64,000 bases of DNA, taken from the NCBI GenBank assembly GCA_024349765.1, contig AP026073.1, positions 5,642,001 to 5,706,000 on the forward strand, in the 5' to 3' direction. The first letter of the stretch is position 1. Every line of letters starts with the position of its first letter. Origin of the DNA: Streptomyces nigrescens. Its GTDB lineage: Bacteria; Actinomycetota; Actinomycetes; Streptomycetales; Streptomycetaceae. The translations under genes and the position numbers were made by a program. Below the pieces are notes generated by a model. That model was not told the origin of the DNA and ran no database searches. It saw nothing but the letters and a program-made list of their open reading frames with translations. Shown one piece after another: positions 15,986-22,973 of the stretch.

Positions 15986-17247
15986 GGTCCTTTCCGAAGA
16001 TCCGGGTCCTCGTACGATTCGTTCGGTGCCGCCGCGGCCGGGCCGCGGGCCAGCAGCTCCGGGCCGAGGGCGGCGAGGGAGGGTCGGCCGGCCAGCGCCA
16101 TGGCGTCCTCCAGTTCGTCCCGCAGCAGGGTGAGCACCTCGCGCGCCCCGGCCTCTCCGTCGGCGGCCAGTCCCCACAGCACGGGTCTGCCGACGAAGAC
16201 CGCCCGGGCACCCAGCGCCAGCGCCTTCAGCACGTCGGTCCCGTGCCGGATGCCCCCGTCGAGGAACACCGGGCAGCGGCCGCCGACCGCCGCCACGACC
16301 TCCGGCAGCGCGTCCAACGTGGCGACGGAGCCGTCGAGTTGGCGGCCGCCGTGGTTGGACACCACGATCCCGTCGATGCCGAGCCCGGCGGCGCGGGCCG
16401 CGTCCTCGGCGGTGAGGACGCCCTTGAGGACGAGCGGCAGCCGGGTCTGCTCCCGCAGCCAGTCCAGGTCGGACCAGCTCAGCGAGGGGTCGATGAAGGC
16501 GTCGGCGTGCCGGGCCAGGGCGGAGCTGCCGTCCTGCCGGTCGTGCAGGAATCCGGTGACCTCGCCGTCCAGGTTGCGGGCGGCGATGCCCGGGGGCAGG
16601 TGGAAGCCGTGCCGCACCTCGCGCAGCCGTCTGCCGAGCCGCGGGGTGTCCACGGTGAGCACCAGCGCGCGGAACCCGGCGGCCTCCGCGCGCCGCACCA
16701 CCGTGCGCAGCACGTCCCGCCGGTGCAGCCAGTAGAGCTGCAGCCAGAGCGGTCCGGTGGCCTCGGCGGCGAGGTCCTCGAAGGTCCGGCTGGCGAAGAT
16801 GCTGACAATGGTCGGAACCCGCAGCCCCGACCCACCGGCGGCCCGCACGGTGGCCACTTCGCCGTCCGCACAGGCCAGTTGGTGGTAGGCCATCGGCGCG
16901 ACACCCAGGGGTGCGCCGATGGGATCCCCCAGCACCGTGGTCGACAGATCACACCGGGAGACATCGGCCAGCACCCGGGGCCGCAGACGGACCTGACGGT
17001 ACGCGGCGCGGTTGGCCCGAACGGTGCTCTCCGTACCGGCGCCGCCCTGGAAGTAGTGCCATGTCGCGGCGGGCAGCCGGTCCTTGGCGAGCGCGGCGTA
17101 CCCGCCGACGGTCAGCGGCCGGGGGGCGGCGTCGGTGGCGGTGGCGGGGTCGGTGGCCGTGGCGGGGTCGGTGCCAGGGACTGGATCGGTGCCAGGGACT
17201 GGATCGGTGCCGGTGCCGGTGACTGGATCGGTGCCGGTGTCAGTCAT
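15982..17247 (-). CDS. hmo: 4-hydroxymandelate oxidase (FMN-dependent alpha-hydroxy acid oxidase)
   Basis: A 421-aa FMN-dependent TIM-barrel enzyme that should oxidise 4-hydroxymandelate to 4-hydroxyphenylglyoxylate. Family signatures are LPAATWHYFQGGAGTE, PLGVAPMAYHQLACADGE, LWLQLYWLHRRD, the FMN lysine in LPLVLKGVLTAEDA and the active-site IVVSNHGGRQLDGS (catalytic His and Arg). DGGIRHGTDVLKALALGA binds the FMN phosphate. The first 38 residues are a low-complexity Thr-Asp-Pro tail encoded by imperfect tandem DNA repeats (17128-17243), absent from ordinary family members. The ATG at 17247 overlaps the hmaS stop (ATGA), which identifies the start. The 3' end overlaps the dioxygenase start the same way. 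Confidence 0.9.
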   Translation of the reverse strand: MTDTGTDPVTGTGTDPVPGTDPVPGTDPATATDPATATDAAPRPLTVGGYAALAKDRLPAATWHYFQGGAGTESTVRANRAAYRQVRLRPRVLADVSRCDLSTTVLGDPIGAPLGVAPMAYHQLACADGEVATVRAAGGSGLRVPTIVSIFASRTFEDLAAEATGPLWLQLYWLHRRDVLRTVVRRAEAAGFRALVLTVDTPRLGRRLREVRHGFHLPPGIAARNLDGEVTGFLHDRQDGSSALARHADAFIDPSLSWSDLDWLREQTRLPLVLKGVLTAEDAARAAGLGIDGIVVSNHGGRQLDGSVATLDALPEVVAAVGGRCPVFLDGGIRHGTDVLKALALGARAVFVGRPVLWGLAADGEAGAREVLTLLRDELEDAMALAGRPSLAALGPELLARGPAAAAPNESYEDPDLRKGP

Positions 17248-18338
17248 TGAGCGCCGGTGAGGGCCTGGGCCCGCTCGACCGCCTCGTAGAGGCCCTTGAT
17301 GTTGCCGCTGCCGAAGGTCTGCGCGCCGCGCCGCTCGATGAGTTCGAGGAAGAACGTGCCGCGGGCGTGCGGCGAGCGGGTGAAGATCTGGTACAGCAGC
17401 CCCCAGTCGTCGCGGTCGGCGAGCACGCACAGGTCGCGCAGCACCTCCAGGTCGCCCCCGAGGGAGCCGACCCGGCCCTCCACCGCGTCGTAGTACGTGG
17501 CGGGCGTGTGCAGGAATTCCACCCCCTGCGCGGCGATGTGCGGTACGGCGGCGGCGATATCCGACGTACCGAATGCCAGATGCTGCACGCCGGCGCCGCC
17601 GTGCGCGTCGAGGAAGGTGTCGATCTGCCCCGGCTTACGCCGCACATCGGGCTCCAGGAACGTCAAGGTGACGGCCCCGGACGGGCTGCGCACCACCTTG
17701 GATTCCATCGCCTGGTCCCCGACTTCGATGAACTCCTCAAACGCCTCGTCGAATCCGAGACCCTTTTCGTAAAAGGCCACGGTTTTGGCGAGTTCACCGG
17801 CCGGAAGGCACACGGCGAAATGATCGAGCGAATGCAACTGCGCTTCGCCGCCGGCGATCTGCGCGCCGGCCTCCGCATCCGCATCCGTCCACCGCAGCCG
17901 AGGATGCGGCAACTGCCGGCCCGCGTCCGCGTACTGCACGAAGGTGTGCACGGTGTCCCCGAAGGCTCTGACCGCGGCGGACACGGCAACGGAGCCGTCC
18001 TCGTACTGGACCTCGGCCGGCTCGGCCACCACCTCCGCCCCCCACTCGACGGCCCGCCGGAACACGCCCTCGGCGTCCCCGGTCCGCAGCGCGATATTGG
18101 CCACGCCGTCACCGTGGCGCGCCACATAGCGGGCCACCGGCCCGTCGGCGGTCAGATCGGAGGTCATCAGGAGGCGAATGTCCCCCTGCCCGAGAAGAAT
18201 GGACCTGCGGTCCGCGAGCCCGGTTTCCGGACCCCCTTCGGCTAACGTTTCGAACCCGAATGCGGTGCGGTAGTAATAGGCGGCTTGCCGGGCATCCCCG
18301 ACATGGAATTCGACATGGCTGACGGTGTAGTCGCTCAA
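17244..18338 (-). CDS. hmaS: 4-hydroxymandelate synthase
   Basis: A 364-aa Fe(II) dioxygenase of the vicinal-oxygen-chelate fold that converts 4-hydroxyphenylpyruvate and O2 to (S)-4-hydroxymandelate and CO2, the committed step to 4-hydroxyphenylglycine. Iron ligands are His173 (HSLDHFAVCL), His253 (GVQHLAFG) and Glu332 (FFLELIERRG). The motif TFGSGNIKGLYEAVE has Ile347 where 4-hydroxyphenylpyruvate dioxygenases (HPPD) carry Phe. The Ile is the HmaS-type residue, and the neighbouring hmo and hpgT genes support HmaS over HPPD. The start is TTG at 18338, with GGGGG a short distance upstream. It is the first gene of a tightly coupled operon, and the 352-bp upstream region presumably carries the promoter. 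Confidence 0.9.
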   Translation of the reverse strand: MSDYTVSHVEFHVGDARQAAYYYRTAFGFETLAEGGPETGLADRRSILLGQGDIRLLMTSDLTADGPVARYVARHGDGVANIALRTGDAEGVFRRAVEWGAEVVAEPAEVQYEDGSVAVSAAVRAFGDTVHTFVQYADAGRQLPHPRLRWTDADAEAGAQIAGGEAQLHSLDHFAVCLPAGELAKTVAFYEKGLGFDEAFEEFIEVGDQAMESKVVRSPSGAVTLTFLEPDVRRKPGQIDTFLDAHGGAGVQHLAFGTSDIAAAVPHIAAQGVEFLHTPATYYDAVEGRVGSLGGDLEVLRDLCVLADRDDWGLLYQIFTRSPHARGTFFLELIERRGAQTFGSGNIKGLYEAVERAQALTGAQ

Positions 18339-18690
18339 CGGGACCCCCGCTGTTTGTATGGCGAGATACGGCCCACCGGCCGCCTATATCGGGCAGCCGG
18401 CCGAACCGAAAGAGCGAAACAAAATTAACCGCTGGTTGACACCTGACAGAACACACCTTCGGAGACTTGCGGTTCCTCGATCGTCACCGGCCGCTGCTCC
18501 GATGGTCGCCCGCCGGGCCGCCGCCGGGCGCCACCCACCTCGGCCCCAACCACCCGAAAATGCCGCGCGGGTGGCCGTACGGCCCGGCCCGCAGCCTGTC
18601 CGGCTGCGGGCCGGTCCCCCGATCGTCACCGGCACCCGCTCCGATGGTCGCCGGGCACGCCCCTCAGGTGCCAACCATGCCGACGGTCAA
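18339..18690. other. hmaS upstream region with putative promoter and a partial luxR duplication
   Basis: 352 bp without a gene. On the minus strand TATAGG at 18388-18383 is a possible -10 box for the hmaS operon, about 45 bp before the start codon. An AACC-gct-GGTT inverted repeat lies at 18427-18437 and could be a regulator site. The rest (18478-18607) is a degenerate copy of the luxR 3' end and carries the hairpin at 18584-18614. All regulatory assignments are tentative. Confidence 0.45.
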
Positions 18691-18748
18691 CTACCCGAAA
18701 ATCCCGTGCTGGTAGGCGTACAGCCCGGCCCGCAACCGGTCCGGCTGC
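18478..18748. repeat. Tandem duplication covering the 3' end of luxR
   Basis: Copy 1 (about 18478-18607) and copy 2 (about 18620-18748) align with a 141-142-bp offset. Shared blocks include gatcgtcaccgg, gctccgatggtcgcc, acccgaaaat and cccggcccgca. Copy 2 contains the last codons and stop of luxR. Copy 1 read in the same phase still encodes QPDRLRAG and GIFG, but the stop has changed to a Trp codon. It is a decayed partial tandem duplication. Confidence 0.75.
18584..18614. terminator. Hairpin downstream of luxR
   Basis: Perfect 13-bp stem (18584-18596 with 18602-18614) and a 5-nt loop, 76 bp after the luxR stop on the minus strand. It could end luxR transcription ahead of the hmaS promoter. 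Confidence 0.55.
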
Positions 18749-19686
18749 CCGATCTTCCGCATGGCCTGCGTCAGATGCTTCTTGACGGTGGCCTCCGCCA
18801 GGAACAGCTCCGTGGCGATCTCCGCGTTGCTCAACCCCCGCGCGAGCTTGCCCAGCACCGCCCGCTCCCGCTCGGTCAGACTGGCCTCGGCCGGACTGGG
18901 CCCGTCGATCGCCAGCGTCAGCTCGACCGGCTGCACCTTGGGCGCCGGCAGGAACACCGCACCGCCCAGCGCCACGGTCGTCACCGCGCGAATGATCTGC
19001 TCCTCATCCACCGCCGGATCGATGCATCCGTGCACGCCCCCCGTGAGGACCTGCGAGACCTCCACACTGGTCTCCGCGGGGTGCAGCAGTATCGCCTTCG
19101 CCCCCGGCGCCCCGTTCACCGACACCAGCCGCTGCGCGGCCGCCGCATCCGCGGTCAGCCCCTCCCGCGTACCGACGAGGATCACCTCGGGCTGCTCCTC
19201 GCGCGACGCCTCAACAGCCTTCTTCGGATTCCCGAAACTACTGACCACGCGTAACTCCGGCGCCGCCGTCAATATCGACCGCAACCCGGCCCGCGTCACC
19301 GACTGCTCCGCCACCAACATGACCCGTACGACGGGCCGGGCTAACGACTCGCCCGGCACCCCCGGCGCACCAGGCGCCCGGTAGGCGTGAACGCCCCCGC
19401 CGTGCCCGTGAGCGCTCTCATAGGAGGCATGAAGACCTCCCCCGTGCCCCTGACCGTGAAGACTCCCACCACCGGGCCCATGAACACTCCCGCTCCCACC
19501 CCTGCGGTCGCCGACGCGCTCCCGCTCAGCCGCCCGCTCCCGCTCCCTCACCTGCTCTTGACCGCTTACCTGCTCTTGACCGTTTACCTGCCCTTGACCG
19601 TTCGCTTGCCGTTGACTGCTCGCCCACTCTCGGCCGTCCACCTGCGCCTGGCCGTTCACCTGCGCTAACTGCCCTGCCTCCAGCAC
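18691..19686 (-). CDS. LuxR/NarL-type regulator with degenerate receiver domain
   Basis: A 331-aa transcription factor. The C-terminal LuxR helix-turn-helix is clear: SLTERERAVLGKLARGLSNA, then IATELFLAEATVKKHL. The central domain (about residues 117-235) has the response-regulator fold (VRVMLVAEQSVTRAGLRSIL). However, the acidic pair appears as AEQ and the phospho-acceptor position reads EVILVGTREG, with Gly where Asp is expected. It is therefore probably not activated by aspartate phosphorylation. The first 110 residues are Gln/Gly/His-rich with repeats of the type G-Q-x-Q-V. The start is GTG at 19686 with GGGGGAT upstream. As the nearest regulator upstream of hmaS, on the same strand, it is the obvious candidate for a cluster-situated regulator. 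Confidence 0.85.
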   Translation of the reverse strand: MLEAGQLAQVNGQAQVDGREWASSQRQANGQGQVNGQEQVSGQEQVRERERAAERERVGDRRGGSGSVHGPGGGSLHGQGHGGGLHASYESAHGHGGGVHAYRAPGAPGVPGESLARPVVRVMLVAEQSVTRAGLRSILTAAPELRVVSSFGNPKKAVEASREEQPEVILVGTREGLTADAAAAQRLVSVNGAPGAKAILLHPAETSVEVSQVLTGGVHGCIDPAVDEEQIIRAVTTVALGGAVFLPAPKVQPVELTLAIDGPSPAEASLTERERAVLGKLARGLSNAEIATELFLAEATVKKHLTQAMRKIGQPDRLRAGLYAYQHGIFG

Positions 19687-20071
19687 CGTGATCCCCCGTT
19701 CCTTCAGAGAACGTCTCTCGCCTCAGAACAATGTCGTCGAGCCGGTCAAACAGGACTGTAAGCCCGAATCGCCTCCGAACTCCCGGCTCGCCGTTCACCA
19801 TTGAGCAAAAAAACGACCGGTGCGTCGGTGCTTACTGGGAGCTATATGGGGAGGTCAGGAGGGTGGTTGCCCGGGTCACCAATTGACCTTTGGTCAGGCG
19901 GAGTTGTGGTGCCGGACGGCGCCGGGGCAGGCCCGCCACGCCGCATCCGCTCGACGAGGTCGCTCTACGCCAGAGCACTGCATCGACGCGTTTCCGCACG
20001 CACCCACTGACCGCTTCGCAATTCACATGAGCATCAGAGGAAACACCATGACTGGCCTGGTGATCGATCCG
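19687..20071. other. Intergenic region upstream of luxR
   Basis: About 385 bp in which I see no convincing gene. A short palindrome TGACC-ttt-GGTCA lies near 19885. Short open frames have poor start context and non-actinomycete codon use. An ATG at 20049 has a fair ribosome site, but its frame runs straight through the 21-bp terminator stem. Confidence 0.4.
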
Positions 20072-20115
20072 ACAAATGACAGTGCCCAGGCGTTCGCCTG
20101 GGCACTGTCATTTGT
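20072..20115. terminator. Very strong hairpin terminator
   Basis: Perfect 21-bp inverted repeat (20072-20092 with 20095-20115) whose apex is the stable tetraloop c(gttc)g. It begins 18 bp after the stop of the small membrane-protein gene on the minus strand. Confidence 0.85.
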
Positions 20116-20133
20116 TGTGGGGATACTTCAGGG

Positions 20134-20325
20134 CTACGCGATGAACAGCCCGATGACAGTCAGGGCGATTGTCGCAATCGAGATGAACGCAGCACCTCCC
20201 CCACCCCAGCAGGCGAGAGGGCTTGCCCCGAGCTGCGCGGCGAAGAGTCCCGTAACGATGCCGACAAGCGCGGCGAACAAAGTGGCTACAACGACCCAAA
20301 TGGCCATGTCATGCGAGCCGCTCAA
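20134..20325 (-). CDS. Small two-helix membrane protein
   Basis: A 63-aa hydrophobic protein of unknown function. After a short N-terminus (MSGSHD or starting at the internal Met7) it has two predicted membrane helices, MAIWVVVATLFAALVGIVTG and FISIATIALTVIGLFIA. They are joined by a Gly-rich turn with one Cys. The third codon positions are mostly G/C. TTG at 20325 has GAAGGGA upstream; the ATG at 20307 is an alternative. A perfect terminator stem immediately downstream supports a real transcript. The arrangement resembles small holin-like or regulatory membrane peptides, but there is no basis to choose. Confidence 0.6.
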   Translation of the reverse strand: MSGSHDMAIWVVVATLFAALVGIVTGLFAAQLGASPLACWGGGGAAFISIATIALTVIGLFIA

Positions 20326-20911
20326 CGCGAGTCCCTTCCGATTCGGGAAGGGCGGCCGAATGAGCGTGGGGGCAGGCTCAACCGAGCCGCCCTGATATCA
20401 AGGGTGGCTTCGCATCGCCCTGTTTGAAGGTGGGAGCGATGGGTTGAGCACTGCTGGCCGACTCAGCAAAACTCAGCGATCCCCTCGGGTTCCCTCGCCC
20501 CAGGCTCGCGCTGTCGTCAGCGCCCTGCGGGGTTGGTTGCCGCGGTAGATCGGCGTCTCCATCAGGCTCTGCGAGGTCGCCTTGCCGGCGCGACTGACCA
20601 GAGCTCTGGCGCTGAAGCTCTCAACCTCCAAGCGCAGTAAGGATTTTATCACCGGCTGTGAGCAGCCGTGTCGATGCCGCCGCGGGACGCGGCGCTGCCG
20701 GCCGGGCGGTGGGTCACGTCGTCGCGGCTCTGGACCTGTCCGATCTGCCAGCCCTTCTCCTTACGGGACTTCCCGGCCACACGAATGCTGCGCCCCGCCG
20801 TCGGAGAAGGAAACGGGAAACAGCATCGATCGCCTTGTTCGTCCGGGAGGAGTTGCCGCACGCTTTCGTGCAGCACCACCTCGCCCGGACGGATGGGTTT
20901 GGGAGGTTCCC
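20326..20911. other. Gene-poor spacer before the TIR operon
   Basis: 586 bp containing no gene I can support. The base composition is less GC-rich than the flanks in places (for example around 20640-20650). It holds a direct repeat actcagcaaaactcagc near 20462 and a short hairpin cccttcc/ggaaggg around 20333-20352. It must contain the promoter of the downstream operon, but no clear -35/-10 pair stands out. Confidence 0.4.
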
Positions 20912-22204
20912 GTGGCACAGCCGTCCACCGAGTTCGGCGAGGAACTGAGGAAGCGTCGTCTTGAAGCTGGACTGAGCCTCACGGCCTTGTCCGGCGCTGT
21001 GCATTACAGCAAGGCGCAGTTGAGCAAGGTTGAACGAGGTATCAAGGCACCCAGTCGTGACCTCGTTCGGCTGTGCGACGCCGCGCTCGGTGCTGACGGA
21101 GCACTGATTTCCCTGGTCACCCAGGCTGCTGCTGACACACCTGTCGAACCGGTGCCAGGCCAAGTCAACGAGGAGGACTGGATCATGCAGTTGTCGCCGG
21201 ACGGCCCGAACCGCTTCCAGCCCATGGGCCGACGAGAGGTGGTGAGCGCCGGTGTCGCCTCGCTGATGACATGGCGGTCGGACGGAGCGGGCCAGGCCTC
21301 CACTGCCGCGGGTGCCGGCATGCTGGAAGCCTCCCGCTCGCTGTTCACGCACTACCGGAGACTCGGCCAGACTGTGGAGCCCGGCCTTTTGCTGCCGGTG
21401 CTGATCGCGCAGACGCACACCCTTCGGGAACTGTCCGCTCAAGCCGATGCCGCCACCCGCCGGCAGTTGCTGGCACTTGGCTCCCGGTACGCCGAGTACG
21501 TCGGCTGGCTGGTGCAGGAAACCGGGGACGAGCGTGCGGCACTGTGGTGGACACAGCGCGCGGTCGATCTGGCAGCCGCCGGTGGTGACCAGGCACTGGC
21601 CGGCTACGCACTGGTCCGCAGGGCGTTGGTCACGTTGTACCGGGATGACGCCGAGCAGACGATCGCCCTGGCCCGCCGCGCACAGAGCGGCACGCTGCCA
21701 CCACGGATCCGAGGGCTGGCCGCACAACGCGAAGCGCAAGGGCACGCACTCGCGGGCGATCTCCATGCCTGTCTGTGTGCCCTGGAACGTGCTCGTACGC
21801 TCCTCGCTCGCCCGCACGACGGTTCCGACGAGCCGGTGATCGGCACCATGCACCTTCCCGACCCGGTCAGCATGGTCACCGGCTGGTGCCTGGTCGACCT
21901 CGGTCGGTCACGGGAAGCGAGCGAGGAACTCGACCGACAGCTCGCCCTGGTCGGCCAGGACGCGGTGCGTACGCGGGTGCGGTATGGGGTACGCCGCGCC
22001 CTCGCCTATGCCTCGGCCGGCGAGATCGACCACGCATGTGCGCTGACGACGCCGCTGCTCGACGGCGTGGCGGCGGTGCGCTCAGCGACCGTCACCACCG
22101 ATCTGCAACGCCTTGCCCGGGTCCTGGCTCGCCATTCGGACCAGCCGTCGGTCCGTCGGCTGTGGCCGCGGCTCGGCACGTTGTCGCGTTCGGCCACTTC
22201 CTGA
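20912..22204 (+). CDS. XRE-type helix-turn-helix regulator with TPR-like domain
   Basis: A 430-aa protein. The N-terminal XRE DNA-binding domain (about residues 5-65) reads EFGEELRKRRLEAGLSLTAL and KAQLSKVERGIKAPSRDLVR. A linker with MGRREVVSAGVASLMTW follows. The remaining 280 residues are helical hairpins of TPR character (RQLLALGSRYAEYVGWLVQE, ALWWTQRAVDLAAAGGDQAL, ALVRRALVTLYRDDAEQTIA). The layout is common in streptomycete signalling loci, where the TPR part senses a peptide or protein partner. GTG at 20912 has GGGAGG five bases upstream, so the longer upstream frame is not used. It is the first gene of an operon with a 13-bp gap to the TIR gene, and is probably its regulator or adaptor. 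Confidence 0.85.
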   Translation: MAQPSTEFGEELRKRRLEAGLSLTALSGAVHYSKAQLSKVERGIKAPSRDLVRLCDAALGADGALISLVTQAAADTPVEPVPGQVNEEDWIMQLSPDGPNRFQPMGRREVVSAGVASLMTWRSDGAGQASTAAGAGMLEASRSLFTHYRRLGQTVEPGLLLPVLIAQTHTLRELSAQADAATRRQLLALGSRYAEYVGWLVQETGDERAALWWTQRAVDLAAAGGDQALAGYALVRRALVTLYRDDAEQTIALARRAQSGTLPPRIRGLAAQREAQGHALAGDLHACLCALERARTLLARPHDGSDEPVIGTMHLPDPVSMVTGWCLVDLGRSREASEELDRQLALVGQDAVRTRVRYGVRRALAYASAGEIDHACALTTPLLDGVAAVRSATVTTDLQRLARVLARHSDQPSVRRLWPRLGTLSRSATS

Positions 22205-22217
22205 GGGAGACATCACC

Positions 22218-22973
22218 GTGAGCAAGGTCTTCATCAACTACCGCACAGGCGACGGGGAAAAGACCGCCGCCCTGATCGACCAGGAGTTGTCGCGTCGCTT
22301 CGGCCGGGAGCACATCTTCCGTGCGTCGAAGTCCATCACCCCCGGCGAGACCTACCCCGAGGCCCTGTTGGCAGCCCTGCACCGCAGCTCCCTCTTCTTG
22401 GCTGTGGTCGGACCGGACTGGACGAACTTCCGCGTCCGGCTTCAGGACCCGGAGGACTGGGTGCGCCGGGAGATCGAGGAGGCATTCAGGTGTGAACTCC
22501 CGGTCGTTCCCATCCTGGACGGCCGGAAGACGAACCGGCTCAACGCGGTCGACCTGCCGCCCGAACTGGCACGGCTCGCCGACCTCCAGTCCATTCCCTT
22601 CGACACCCACGACGTCGAGACAGGTGTCAGGCGCATCGGTGATCTGGTGGCCGAGATGGTCCCAGAACTGCACGACCTGGCACCGGTCGACAAGACACCG
22701 CCCCCATCGGGCACCATCACCAACTCGATCAGGGACGTGGGCGGAACAGCCGTACAGGGTCGTGACTTCACCGGAGACGTCGGCGTCGTCGTGAAGGGCT
22801 CCCATGGCCCCGTCCATGCGGGCAACGGCCACATCTATCAGAACTCCCGCCATGTCTCGGGCGACCGGCACATCTCGGGGAGCGGGATGACGTACCTCGA
22901 GGGCGGGGACATCCACGGAAACATCCAGCATCGGTTCGGTGAGCCGGATCGACGCGAGGACGACAGCCGGTGA
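22218..22973 (+). CDS. TIR-domain effector-like protein with Gly-rich C-terminal signalling motif
   Basis: A 251-aa protein. Residues 1 to about 150 form a bacterial TIR domain: MSKVFINYRTGDGEKTAALI, FRASKSITPGETYPEALLAA and LFLAVVGPDWTNF. DWVRREIEEAF aligns with the catalytic-glutamate region of SARM1, making Glu85 a candidate NADase residue. After a Pro linker (residues 156-164) the C-terminus is a Gly/His/Asn-rich beta-type tail. It contains NSIRDVGGTAVQGRDFTGDV (169-188) and GPVHAGNGHIYQNS (197-210). The second element matches the N-terminus of the next protein (G-x-x-H-x-G-x-G-H-I-Y). TIR tails of this kind resemble bacterial amyloid signalling sequences that pair effectors with NLR/STAND sensors. 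NAD cleavage is inferred from the family. GTG start with GAGGGAGA upstream; the stop overlaps the next GTG. Confidence 0.85.
   Translation: MSKVFINYRTGDGEKTAALIDQELSRRFGREHIFRASKSITPGETYPEALLAALHRSSLFLAVVGPDWTNFRVRLQDPEDWVRREIEEAFRCELPVVPILDGRKTNRLNAVDLPPELARLADLQSIPFDTHDVETGVRRIGDLVAEMVPELHDLAPVDKTPPPSGTITNSIRDVGGTAVQGRDFTGDVGVVVKGSHGPVHAGNGHIYQNSRHVSGDRHISGSGMTYLEGGDIHGNIQHRFGEPDRREDDSR

Noticed and set aside
17244..18338. Annotation of this gene as 4-hydroxyphenylpyruvate dioxygenase (homogentisate pathway)
   Set aside because: The GSGNIK motif has the HmaS-type Ile instead of the HPPD Phe, and the gene is translationally coupled to hydroxymandelate oxidase and HpgT-like genes.
20049..20395. 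Possible plus-strand gene starting at ATG 20049 after AGAGGAAA
   Set aside because: Its frame runs through a perfect 21-bp terminator stem and then antisense to the small membrane-protein gene; the protein is Pro/Ala-rich with no domain.
20582..20911. N-terminal extension of the XRE-TPR protein
   Set aside because: The extension has no homology-like features, whereas GTG at 20912 has an ideal ribosome site and starts the HTH domain.
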